A stretch of 37,648 bases of DNA from DATLYB01 sp964502525 (GTDB lineage Bacteria > Bacteroidota > Bacteroidia > Chitinophagales > CAIOSU01). A program made the position numbers and the translations under genes. Location: positions 1 through 37,648 of the forward strand of contig CAZCXH010000029.1 in assembly GCA_964502525.1 (NCBI GenBank). Direction: 5' to 3'. Numbering within the stretch: position 1 is the first letter of the stretch; every line of letters begins with the position of its first letter. This document shows, one piece after another, positions 21,764 to 28,838 of this stretch. The notes under the pieces are model-generated. The model was not told the origin of the DNA and searched no databases. It worked only from the letters and a program-made list of their open reading frames with translations.

Positions 21764-23557
21764 TTGCTTTTCCAAAACACACCCAACCTGAAAGCTGCAA
21801 GAAAATATTATCTGCTCGCCATTAAATGGCTGAGAAAGCGCATCAGCCCTTACCAGTGGGTAATTGTACTCAGCGTTTCAATCGGACTGCTGTCGGGTGT
21901 GGCGGCAATAGCGCTGAAGTCGCTGATCAATTTCATCGAATCCTACGGCATAGGTTTTATTCCGAACTACCAGTTTTTCCTGACTCCCGTAACAGGCATT
22001 CTGATTGTAGTTTTCCTTAATCAGCATGTGTTCAGCAAAACAACTTCGTTTCACGGCATTGGCGACATCATCACCGCCATCCGAAGAAAATCCGCATTCA
22101 TAGATTTTACGCTGACGTATGTCAAGTTGATTACTTCCGCCATTACAGTGGGATTCGGAGGCAGTTCGGGATTGGAGTCACCGATTGTTGTCACCGGATC
22201 GGCTATCGGATCCAACATGGCAAGATTCTTCAAGCTCGATGTGAATTACAAGATTCTGTTTATCGGGTGCGGAGCGGCTGCCGGCATAGCCGCCATATTC
22301 GGTGCGCCCATCGCGGGAGTGGTGTTCGCGATGGAAGTCATACTGCCGAGATTCACGGCCACTTACTTCATCCCGGTGCTCCTTGCCTCCGCTTCCGGAG
22401 CGCTGCTGACCGATGTTGTATCGCCCTCAATGATCTTCTCGGTGCCGGAAATGAACTGGAGATTTTCACTTGAGCAGCTTCCGTTCATCATTGCGCTGGG
22501 AATAGCAGGCGGATTTCTTTCGCTCTACTTTACCAGGGTTTCATGGCAGTTCAAAACATTATTTGCAAGATTGAAAAATCCTTATTTGCGCGGAATGGCA
22601 GGAGGCATCCTGCTTGGCGCGTTGGTGTTTTGCTTCCCGCGCCTCTATGGGGAAGGTTATATTGGAATCAGGAATCTGTTTTCCATGGAGGGAAATGAGC
22701 CGCTGCCTCCTCTGTTCCAGGACACCGCCTTTCATTCCGCCTGGCTGCTGCCGCTCATTTTCCTTTTTTTATCGCTGCTGAAGCCGGTAGCTGCTAATAT
22801 CACCATCCATTCGGGAGGTGACGGAGGGCAGTTTGCGCCTTCATTCATCACTGGCGGCTATCTCGGTTATCTATTCTTCCTCACCTCTGAAATTTTATTT
22901 CCATCCATCCCTTTGTCAGCGCCAGTATTCATTTTGCTGGGAATGTCGGCAGTGCTCTCTGGCGTGATGCATGCGCCATTGACCGGGATATTTCTTGTAG
23001 CGGAAATCACAGGAGGTTATGAATTGCTCGTCCCGCTGATGGTGGCATCTGCATTATCTTTTTTTACCAAGTACGCTTTTGAAAAACAAGCCATCCACTT
23101 CCACCGCGGAGAGTCACCGGCAACCGACCGTCCGCACGAATTACTGGCGCTGGAGTCCATCGAGCTGCTTCAACTCGCAGACCATGATTACCACACTTTG
23201 AATCCCGAGCAAACACTGGGTGAAATCATTAATGCACTGTCGGCAAGCAAGAGGAATTTTTTCCCGGTGCTGGATGCTGAAAATAACCTGCTCGGAGTCA
23301 TCACGCTGGATGATCTCAGGCAAGTGATGTTTGACGCAGCTCAAATGGATAATTTGCGGGCAAAAGATTTGATGCACATGCCGCCTGCGCACCTCGATTG
23401 TAACGAACGGATATTTTCAGCGCTCGACAAATTCGACCGTACCAATTACTGGAACCTTCCCGTTTTGCGCGATGGAAAATTTGCGGGGTTCATTTCCAAA
23501 TCAACGCTGCTCGACAAACTCAGAAAAGAGGTGGACAAGAGCAAGGACATTTTCTGA
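21764..23557 (+). CDS. ClC-type chloride channel/antiporter with two CBS domains
   Basis: The 597-residue protein has the ClC core from about residue 25 to 445, with G-G-S-S-G-L-E-S-P at 132-140 (E138 at the gating-glutamate position), G-D-G-G-Q-F-A-P-S near 355 and A-P-L-T-G-I-F-L-V-A-E near 410. A CBS pair spans about residues 475-590 (F-F-P-V-L-D-A-E-N-N-L-L-G-V-I and Y-W-N-L-P-V-L-R-D-G-K-F-A-G-F-I). CBS domains usually bind adenine nucleotides and regulate gating. The start TTG touches the ktrA stop. Linkage to K+ uptake suggests charge-balanced K+/Cl- handling in osmotic or pH control. Whether it is a channel or an H+/Cl- exchanger cannot be read here. Confidence 0.92.
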   Translation: MLFQNTPNLKAARKYYLLAIKWLRKRISPYQWVIVLSVSIGLLSGVAAIALKSLINFIESYGIGFIPNYQFFLTPVTGILIVVFLNQHVFSKTTSFHGIGDIITAIRRKSAFIDFTLTYVKLITSAITVGFGGSSGLESPIVVTGSAIGSNMARFFKLDVNYKILFIGCGAAAGIAAIFGAPIAGVVFAMEVILPRFTATYFIPVLLASASGALLTDVVSPSMIFSVPEMNWRFSLEQLPFIIALGIAGGFLSLYFTRVSWQFKTLFARLKNPYLRGMAGGILLGALVFCFPRLYGEGYIGIRNLFSMEGNEPLPPLFQDTAFHSAWLLPLIFLFLSLLKPVAANITIHSGGDGGQFAPSFITGGYLGYLFFLTSEILFPSIPLSAPVFILLGMSAVLSGVMHAPLTGIFLVAEITGGYELLVPLMVASALSFFTKYAFEKQAIHFHRGESPATDRPHELLALESIELLQLADHDYHTLNPEQTLGEIINALSASKRNFFPVLDAENNLLGVITLDDLRQVMFDAAQMDNLRAKDLMHMPPAHLDCNERIFSALDKFDRTNYWNLPVLRDGKFAGFISKSTLLDKLRKEVDKSKDIF

Positions 23558-23723
23558 ACGCGAAACGAAGGAGCGGTCAGATTGTTTGCCCATTGCGTTC
23601 TTGTGTTAAGCATGACCGAATGAAATTGTGCTTCAGTGCTTCTTTGCAGCATTATTCCTGACATTGCGAGATTTGGCGCCATTAACAAGTTATCGTCTGC
23701 TTTGCTTATTTTCGCCTAAACCG

Positions 23724-23732
23724 AAAAGGAGG
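23724..23732 (+). promoter_or_regulatory. strong Shine-Dalgarno site before antitoxin gene
   Basis: AAAAGGAGG lies 8 nt before ATG 23741. Most genes of this window lack any such site, as is usual in Bacteroidota, so this fixes the start and may point to a gene of foreign origin. Confidence 0.6.
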
Positions 23733-23740
23733 AAATAAAA

Positions 23741-23932
23741 ATGAAAGAAGTGGTATTAAATATTCCGGAAAGCAAGTTTAAAGCGTTTCTTGAATTTTTA
23801 AAGCAGATACCTTTTGTAAGGATTGTGGAAAGGAAACAAAGAGCGAAGGAACCCGAAAACCGGAAGTTTACAGTGATGCACGTTGGTAAAAGGGGTTTTA
23901 AATTCAACCGGGATGAACTGAATGAACGATAG
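23741..23932 (+). CDS. putative antitoxin of PIN-domain toxin
   Basis: This 63-residue, basic protein (M-K-E-V-V-L-N-I-P-E-S-K-F-K-A-F-L-E-F-L-K) has a beta strand followed by an amphipathic helix, a layout seen in short antitoxins, but no AbrB or ribbon-helix-helix signature that I can name. Its 3' end overlaps the PIN toxin by 11 bp, which is the best evidence for its role. A strong Shine-Dalgarno site precedes it. It probably binds and inhibits the toxin and represses the pair. Confidence 0.7.
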   Translation: MKEVVLNIPESKFKAFLEFLKQIPFVRIVERKQRAKEPENRKFTVMHVGKRGFKFNRDELNER

Positions 23933-24329
23933 GATTTTTGCCGATACGAACCTTTTTATCTATGCCCATACCGACATGGACATTCAAAAACAGGTTAAGG
24001 CGCAAGTTATCCTAAGAGCCGGCAGTATATTCATAAGCACCCAGGTTATTAATGAATTTATTAACGCTGCCCGCAAGAAGTTTAACAAGGAATGGGCGGA
24101 AGTAACCAAGGTGGTTCATGAAATCACCGGCTATGCAAACCTGGAAACAGTTAATGCTTTGGTAATTGAAAAAGCGATTGAAGTGGCGAGGGCTTACGGA
24201 TACTCGTACTATGATTCATTGATCATTGCTTCCGCCATTGAAGCGGGTTGCAATATTCTCTATTCAGAGGATTTGCATGACGGTCAGAAAATCGGAAAGA
24301 CACTTAAGATTGTTAATCCTTTCAAGTAA
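23922..24329 (+). CDS. PIN-domain ribonuclease toxin (VapC-like)
   Basis: The 135-residue PIN protein has the acidic active-site positions in order: D8 in F-A-D-T-N, E in V-I-N-E-F near residue 43, D in Y-Y-D-S-L-I-I-A near 98, and the closing S-E-D-L-H-D-G-Q near 118. PIN toxins cleave tRNA, rRNA or mRNA with Mg2+. It overlaps its antitoxin by 11 bp and is intact, in contrast to most other toxin genes in the window. Confidence 0.9.
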   Translation: MNDRIFADTNLFIYAHTDMDIQKQVKAQVILRAGSIFISTQVINEFINAARKKFNKEWAEVTKVVHEITGYANLETVNALVIEKAIEVARAYGYSYYDSLIIASAIEAGCNILYSEDLHDGQKIGKTLKIVNPFK

Positions 24330-24441
24330 GTTCTATCCGACAGCAACCCCAACGGGAATCACCGGCAGACTGGACAGCCCCGGCAATGAAATTCAAGGAA
24401 TTATCTCTGTGGTAATCCATAATTAACATTAATATAAGTTG

Positions 24442-24651
24442 CTATTTTGCCAATATCACCTTTTCATTCAAAATATTTTCACCTGCCGTCATCCTTATGT
24501 AATACAACCCGTTGCCGATGGATTTCCCCGCATCATCATCTCCCGTCCACTGGATGATATGCTGCCCTGATGAATAGTCACCTTGAACTTTTTTGACACG
24601 CTTGCCCAGCAGCTCTGGAAGCGAAAAATCGCTCTTAAATATGATGTGAGC
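24442..24651 (-). pseudogene. orphan type IX secretion C-terminal sorting domain fragment
   Basis: The minus strand reads F-S-L-P-E-L-L-G-K-R-V-K-K-V-Q-G, then S-S-G-Q-H-I-I-Q-W-T-G-D-D, then I-G-N-G-L-Y-Y-I-R-M-T-A-G and a final K-V-I-L-A-K before TAG at 24442. This is the usual course of a Por_Secre_tail-type T9SS domain: G-K-x-V, G-x-H, W-x-G-x-D, sG-x-Y, K-x-L-x-K. No start and no preceding catalytic part exist; the frame fades into the plus-strand toxin remnant beyond about 24651. It is the end of a lost secreted protein. Confidence 0.65.
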
Positions 24652-24691
24652 GATTACGAGGAGGACCTTGATAACTCAAAGTTTCTGCTCA

Positions 24692-24985
24692 ATGATAGTG
24701 GTAAGTGATACGTCTTCCTTGCTGGCGCTTTGTGCCTGTTGCACAACTCGGACGCCTCACCCCGCCCCTCTCCATTTGGTGATTGACGAGACCGCTGGGT
24801 GAAGAATTGCAAAACAAAGAGGTATCGCATCATCGGTGTATTGGGGATTTTATAATAATAGAAGCGAAACGTAAAAATTACGTTCAGGCGGTGAAACCCC
24901 TGTTGACCAACTCATTGCAGAAATAAATTTCAGAGTGTCACGGGAACTGTATGAGGCAGTTTTGAAAAAGGTTAACGAACTCTGA
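24692..24985 (+). pseudogene. decayed DUF3368 (PIN-like) toxin gene
   Basis: ATG 24692 starts M-I-V-V-S-D-T-S-S-L-L-A-L, the standard DUF3368 N-terminus. After about 24730 the sequence jumps to the family's second half in pieces: V-I-D-E-T-A-G-x-R-I-A-K-Q-R-G near 24779, I-I-G-V-L-G-I-L near 24830, I-I-E-A-K-R-K-N-Y-V-Q-A-V-K-P-L-L near 24863, and F-R-V-S-R-E-L-Y-E-A-V-L-K-K-V-N-E-L to TGA 24985. At least three frame changes and an internal deletion of roughly 170 bp (against a normal gene near 470 bp) are needed. A plus-strand frame ending at 24708 (L-L-N-D-S-G-K) overlaps the ATG and could be the tail of its antitoxin. Confidence 0.75.
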
Positions 24986-25017
24986 AATAAGGCAATCCTG
25001 ATCCCTGTGCGGTGAAG

Positions 25018-26232
25018 TTACCGCATGAGAAATTCACGCAGGCGCAGGTGCGCTATTCCTCTGTAGGTATTGCCGCTGAACGGATCCATGGTGACAACGA
25101 GCTTGGGATAATTGTCATTGACATCCATCAGGTTTCCGAATTCGCGTTCAATCGTTTTTCTATCCTTCAGGGCGAGCGCAGCCTGCACGTATATTTTTTC
25201 TCCTTTCTTTTCGCATACAAAATCAATTTCCCGCGCCAGGAGGCTGCCCGTCATCACTGCATATCCTTCATAAAGCAAATGGTTATGCACCGCATTTTCC
25301 AGCATCTTACTGCGGTCTTCGATGCGGTAGCCCCACAGCGCGTTGCGGATGCCCGTGTTTTCAAAATAAAATTTTTCGCCAATCTCGAAGATGCGCTTCC
25401 CGATAATATCATAACGCTCAACGCGGTGGAGCAGAAAGGCGCTGACAAGATACGAGACGTAAGTTTGAATCTGGTTGGATGCCATGTTCACTTTTTGCGA
25501 TTTCAGGTAGTCGCTGATTTTTTTTGCGGTGAACAGGCTCCCCGTGTTGCCTGCCAGAAATAAAACGAGCTGCTCCAGGAACCTGACGTTTCTGATGCTG
25601 TGCCTGTGAATGATGTCGCGGTAAACGATGGTTGCATAGATGTTTTTGATGTATTCAAAAACAACGTCATCCTCCATCGGCAGGTGAATGAGATAAGGCA
25701 GCCCGCCATATTTCAGATATTTTTCCAGCGTTTCATCGCTGTCAGCCAGTTGATGAAATTCCAGAAATTCGGGATACGAAAGGCTGTAAATGCTGAATTC
25801 AACGAATCTCCCGCTGAGCATGCCCGCCAGTTCGCCCGACAGCAGGTTGGCGTTGCTGCCGGTGCAGTAGAGGTCGAGGCGGTCATTCAGGGCGAGCGAG
25901 CGAAGCGCCTTTTCAAAGCCGGGAACATCCTGTATTTCATCTATAAAAACGTATGTTTTCCCGTTTTTTAGGGACTGCTCCAGAACATAGTCGTGCAGGC
26001 GCCTTGCCGTTTTGATGAAATCAAAAGCCAAATCCTCTTTGTTGATATAGATAAATTTTGATTTGCGTTCCGCTGCCTGTATATGCCGGATAAGCTGCAT
26101 CAGCAGGTAGCTTTTGCCCACCCTGCGCTGCCCGGTAAAGACTTTGATTATGTTTTTCCCTATAAACGGCTCTATCTTGTCCAGATAGCGCTTGCGCGGG
26201 ATGATCTTTCCGGGCAGTTCAAAAGCGGGCAT
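25018..26232 (-). CDS. ATP-binding protein, AAA_14 plus DUF4143 (second copy type)
   Basis: The 404-residue protein has a P-loop T-G-Q-R-R-V-G-K-S at 33-41, a Walker B-like Y-V-F-I-D-E-I-Q-D-V-P near 93-103, and sensor-like Y-C-T-G-S-N-A near 122. The DUF4143 half has Y-F-E-N-T-G-I-R-N-A near 290 and a nuclease-like core E-I-D-F-V-C-E-K-K-G. Its closing segment is unlike that of the ATPase at 8930, and the two are distant relatives, not copies. A close match to a -7 box (TACTTTTA, 26259-26266) precedes it. It is not bracketed by the 36-bp palindrome. Its neighbours are toxin remnants and a MITE-like element. Confidence 0.88.
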   Translation of the reverse strand: MPAFELPGKIIPRKRYLDKIEPFIGKNIIKVFTGQRRVGKSYLLMQLIRHIQAAERKSKFIYINKEDLAFDFIKTARRLHDYVLEQSLKNGKTYVFIDEIQDVPGFEKALRSLALNDRLDLYCTGSNANLLSGELAGMLSGRFVEFSIYSLSYPEFLEFHQLADSDETLEKYLKYGGLPYLIHLPMEDDVVFEYIKNIYATIVYRDIIHRHSIRNVRFLEQLVLFLAGNTGSLFTAKKISDYLKSQKVNMASNQIQTYVSYLVSAFLLHRVERYDIIGKRIFEIGEKFYFENTGIRNALWGYRIEDRSKMLENAVHNHLLYEGYAVMTGSLLAREIDFVCEKKGEKIYVQAALALKDRKTIEREFGNLMDVNDNYPKLVVTMDPFSGNTYRGIAHLRLREFLMR

Positions 26233-26303
26233 GTTTTAAGTATGTTTATAACTTCCGGTAAAAGTACAAAAAGTTGCAGATGTGATTAAAACTCTTTCGG
26301 GAC

Positions 26304-26440
26304 GGGTGCACGACAAATTTTCGCGGAAGTCATCCTGAGTTTATCGAAGGATAGTGCAGCCAACACCACCCTTCGACTACGCTCAGGGTGACGGCTTGCG
26401 CTTCTGGCTTCCCGAGCGAAGCGAAAATTTGTCGTGCGCC
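26304..26440. mobile_element. MITE-like element, 137 bp, with 10-bp flanking duplication
   Basis: The left end GTGCACGACAAATTTTCGC (to 26324) and right end GCGAAAATTTGTCGTGCGCC (26421-26440) are inverted copies with one mismatch. CTTTCGGGAC flanks the element on both sides (26294-26303 and 26441-26450) as a direct repeat, as a target-site duplication would. Inside, CATCCTGAG...TCGAAGGAT and CCTTCGACTACGCTCAGGGT form a second, looser inverted pair of a motif widespread in bacterial intergenic DNA. There is no coding frame. Confidence 0.65.
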
Positions 26441-26530
26441 CTTTCGGGACAGTCAGGCTTTATTTATAATGGATGGGATAAATTACCGAGTTCTTTGGAA
26501 AACTGCCGTCATTGCGGGTGAGGCTTTGTG

Positions 26531-26563
26531 ACAGATTCCATCCCTGCGAGGGATGGAATCTGT
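26531..26563. repeat. 33-bp palindrome with perfect 15-base arms
   Basis: ACAGATTCCATCCCT and its exact complement AGGGATGGAATCTGT enclose GCG. No T run follows, so a terminator is unlikely. It lies in the promoter-side gap of the HEPN/MNT pair and resembles repeated extragenic palindromes. Confidence 0.75.
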
Positions 26564-26652
26564 GCCTGAACATTTCAACCCCCTGGAACGAAAAGAATTT
26601 CCTGGTTGAGCCGGTTGCATTGGAGGCGCATATCCTTTTTTTCAGAACTTTA

Positions 26653-26660
26653 TAACTTCG
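26653..26660 (+). promoter_or_regulatory. -7-like box for HEPN/MNT pair
   Basis: TAACTTCG differs from TAnnTTTG at one position and ends 1 bp before ATG 26662, as in other short-leader genes here. Confidence 0.35.
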
Positions 26661-26661
26661 C

Positions 26662-27054
26662 ATGGTGATAAGCAAGGAAAAGCAAATTGAGTATTGGAGA
26701 AGCAGCGCAGAAGATAATCTGGAAACCGCTCAATTGCTGACTGAAAGCGACAAAACCGTTGAAGGGCTTTTTTTTGCCGCCTTGCGATAGAGAAATTTTT
26801 AAAAAACGCTTTTTGTGAAAACAACAGGCGAGTTGGCGCCCAAGTCGCCCAAGTTGTCATACCTTGCCGAAAAATCTTCGGTTGAGCTGACCGATGAGCA
26901 GAAAGATTTCTTTGGCGTATTAATGCAATACCAGATTGAAGGGCGTTATCCCGAATCGTTTCCCCCGAAGCCCGCCAAACAGGAAGCTTTACATTTACTG
27001 AACCAAACCAAAGAAACATCTCAATGGTTAGCAGCGAAATTAAAAGCATCGTAA
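26662..27054 (+). pseudogene. HEPN-domain toxin gene with two frameshifts
   Basis: ATG 26662 gives Q-I-E-Y-W-R-S-S-A-E-D-N-L-E-T-A-Q-L-L and continues to V-E-G-L-F-F-A-A near 26780. The frame then changes, giving L-A-I-E-K-F-L-K-N-A-F, and changes again near 26814 into V-K-T-T-G-E-L-A-P-K-S and L-A-E-K-S-S-V-E-L-T-D-E-Q, ending Q-W-L-A-A-K-L-K-A-S at 27054. Joined together this is a standard HEPN protein of about 130 residues. The shifts lie next to a run of eight T and at a run of five T. Sequencing error or slippage are therefore both possible. Confidence 0.8.
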
Positions 27055-27347
27055 AAAAATACCTTTCCGTGCTTGCGCAAAACGGCATACCGGTAAGCCG
27101 CGCGTATGTATATGGAAGCCATGCGCGTGATGAAGCCCGTGCAGACAGCGATATTGATATCATGCTGGTTTCCGACTTTTTCGACACTGCCGATATTTAC
27201 AAAACATCGAAGCCATGGCGTTATGCTGCTGATGTGGACCACCGCATTGAACCCGTAAGCGTGAGCGAAAAAAGATTTTTAACTGATGAATCCTCTCCGC
27301 TCATTGCCGTAGTGAAGCGGGAAGGCGTGGAAATATACCGGGAGTAG
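27024..27347 (+). CDS. MNT-type nucleotidyltransferase, partner of HEPN gene
   Basis: The 107-residue protein has the nucleotidyltransferase signature Y-G-S-H-A-R-D-E-A at 30-38 and D-S-D-I-D-I-M-L at 42-49. It overlaps the end of the HEPN gene by 31 bp. Here the HEPN gene comes first, the reverse order of the two mntA/hepT modules on the minus strand. The frame is intact even though the HEPN partner is not. Such proteins neutralise HEPN RNases, in the studied cases by AMP transfer. Confidence 0.88.
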   Translation: MVSSEIKSIVKKYLSVLAQNGIPVSRAYVYGSHARDEARADSDIDIMLVSDFFDTADIYKTSKPWRYAADVDHRIEPVSVSEKRFLTDESSPLIAVVKREGVEIYRE

Positions 27348-27515
27348 CTCACCAATGGCGCAAGGTGTGCCACGACTGAAAGGAAACGGATAGTTCTTTT
27401 TAAGCCGGCCTTGGTATCCCGCTAAACGGACGGCAATGAAGTCACCGCACAGACATGCGAGGACGCTGAAGGTTACACAAGGCGTGCCTGTCGGTGCTCA
27501 TAAGATGGAAAGTAA

Positions 27516-27896
27516 TCACTTCACTTTGGCAGAAGCGAAATTGGGGCTGTCGGGATTTACGGATAGTTTTCTTTTCGATGGCTCAATCACCAAATCCATA
27601 TCTTCCAATAGAATCGCGCCCAGCAGCACTTCATCGCCCAGTACCATCGCCCCTACAAAACAATTTCTATTTTCAAAACTCACTCTCACCGACCCGACAT
27701 AAGGAACCAGTTTTTTGCTGCCGTCAGCAATCGTGACTTCTCTTTTCTCCAACTCATTCAGTTCTAATTGGACGGCAATATGCTGCGGCACACAAAGAAA
27801 TAATGAACCGTAATCAACTAAAGCGTTTGTTGTTATCGGCTTCAACTGAGCCTTTGACGGATTGGAAAGAATGATGGAGGCTTGAACGTAACCCAT
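27516..27896 (-). CDS. clan AA (retropepsin-like) aspartic protease family protein, variant active site
   Basis: The 126-residue protein follows the single-domain clan AA family of Bacteroidota: the active-site region A-L-V-D-Y-G-S-L-F-L-C-V-P (residues 25-37), I-A-D-G-S-K-K near 56-62, and L-L-G-A-I-L-L-E-D-M-D-L-V-I then L-S-V-N-P near the end. In the family the catalytic triplet is D-T/S-G. Here it is D28-Y29-G30, so the Thr that fixes the fireman's grip is replaced by Tyr. It may be inactive or altered. It is intact from ATG 27896 and ends 168 bp after the convergent MNT gene. Confidence 0.75.
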   Translation of the reverse strand: MGYVQASIILSNPSKAQLKPITTNALVDYGSLFLCVPQHIAVQLELNELEKREVTIADGSKKLVPYVGSVRVSFENRNCFVGAMVLGDEVLLGAILLEDMDLVIEPSKRKLSVNPDSPNFASAKVK

Positions 27897-27920
27897 GATT
27901 CAAAGATAATACATGAAATA

Positions 27921-28832
27921 CTATGGTCTCAAAAACCTAACTGCATTTCCCCTCACCTTCGCCTCAATCGGCCCGTAGCCCACAAACTCACCATCCATGT
28001 CAATCGTACATTCTTCAATCGGCTCGATGTTGCAGAATGAGGATTGAAGATATTGCACTTCGGGATGAGAAATGATCTCTCCGCGCCTCACCTCGCCCTG
28101 ATGTTTCAGATAATCGAAGAGCGTGACATTGGCGAGCAAAACGATTTGCAATTTGCCGTCAGATGGGTCAGCCTGCGGGGCGATGCACAAGCCGCTGCCG
28201 AAGAATCTGCCGTTTGCCATCACTACAAGCAGCACTTTTCCTTCCCATGAAAAATTTTCGGCTGTCATGCGAACCCTGCGGTGTTTGTAAGACAGGAAGG
28301 TGAGAACAATCGCTTTGATGTAACTCAGCGTAGCTCCCAAAATTTTACTGCTGCGGTTCACGCGCTGCGAGGCATAACCGCCAATGCCGATATCAGCAAT
28401 GTTGATGTAAAACCGCTCTGCCGGCTCATGGTTCACATCGCGGAAGCGCATGTGGCAAATGTCAACCGGCTTGACGCTTTCGTTTTGAAGAAGCGAGGCA
28501 AGTTGATTCGTGTCGGCTTTGATTCCGACTGTCTTGCAGAAATCATTTCCGGTTCCCTTCGGGAAAACTCCGATGGCAGCGTGTTTTCTGATGCCGTCAG
28601 GACATTGCATGTAGCCGTTGGCAACTTCATTCAGCAATCCGTCACCGCCAACTGCAATGGCGTAGTTCGCTCCGTTTTGCAAAGCTTGCGCAGCCAATTC
28701 CCTGGCGTGTCCTGCGCGGAGCGTTTCAAGAAATTCCGCTTCAAAACCGCCAGGCAGAGCCATCTTCAGCTTCTCTTTCAGATGCTCCTTGCGTTTGATT
28801 TTTCCGTGGAAGATGAAAGCGGCTTTTGTCAT
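27921..28832 (-). CDS. diacylglycerol kinase family lipid kinase (YegS/DgkB-like)
   Basis: The 303-residue kinase has the family's G-G-D-G at 62-65 followed by N-E-V, then F-P-K-G-T-G-N-D-F at about 88-96, and a C-terminal beta-sandwich with M-D-G-E-F near 280. These enzymes phosphorylate diacylglycerol, sphingoid bases or related lipids with ATP in the cytosol or at the membrane. The ATG at 28832 lies 6 bp from the end of glpD on the same strand, and AGPS lies upstream, so it probably recycles or makes phosphorylated glycerolipids with them. Substrate is unknown. Confidence 0.9.
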   Translation of the reverse strand: MTKAAFIFHGKIKRKEHLKEKLKMALPGGFEAEFLETLRAGHARELAAQALQNGANYAIAVGGDGLLNEVANGYMQCPDGIRKHAAIGVFPKGTGNDFCKTVGIKADTNQLASLLQNESVKPVDICHMRFRDVNHEPAERFYINIADIGIGGYASQRVNRSSKILGATLSYIKAIVLTFLSYKHRRVRMTAENFSWEGKVLLVVMANGRFFGSGLCIAPQADPSDGKLQIVLLANVTLFDYLKHQGEVRRGEIISHPEVQYLQSSFCNIEPIEECTIDMDGEFVGYGPIEAKVRGNAVRFLRP

Positions 28833-28838
28833 CGTTTT

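Larger units (their letters stand above)
24330..25017. other. 688-bp stretch without an intact gene; gene remnants
   Basis: Between the PIN toxin and the second DUF4143 ATPase there is no intact gene. It holds the end of a T9SS sorting domain on the minus strand (24442-24651) and a decayed DUF3368 toxin on the plus strand (24692-24985). A piece at 24730-24775 with GCCTCACCCCGCCCCTCTCC resembles common intergenic repeats. Confidence 0.7.

Noticed and set aside
24610..24708. Plus-strand frame W-K-R-K-I-A-L-K-Y-D ending at 24708 as an intact antitoxin
   Set aside because: It has no start and overlaps the T9SS tail on the other strand; at most it is an antitoxin tail, so it is mentioned only under the DUF3368 remnant.
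25012..25563. 183-codon plus-strand frame opposite the second DUF4143 ATPase
   Set aside because: Antisense shadow; the ATPase motifs on the minus strand are unambiguous.
26642..27187. 181-codon minus-strand frame opposite the HEPN/MNT pair
   Set aside because: The plus strand gives clear HEPN and MNT motifs; the antisense frame shows none and is long only by chance.
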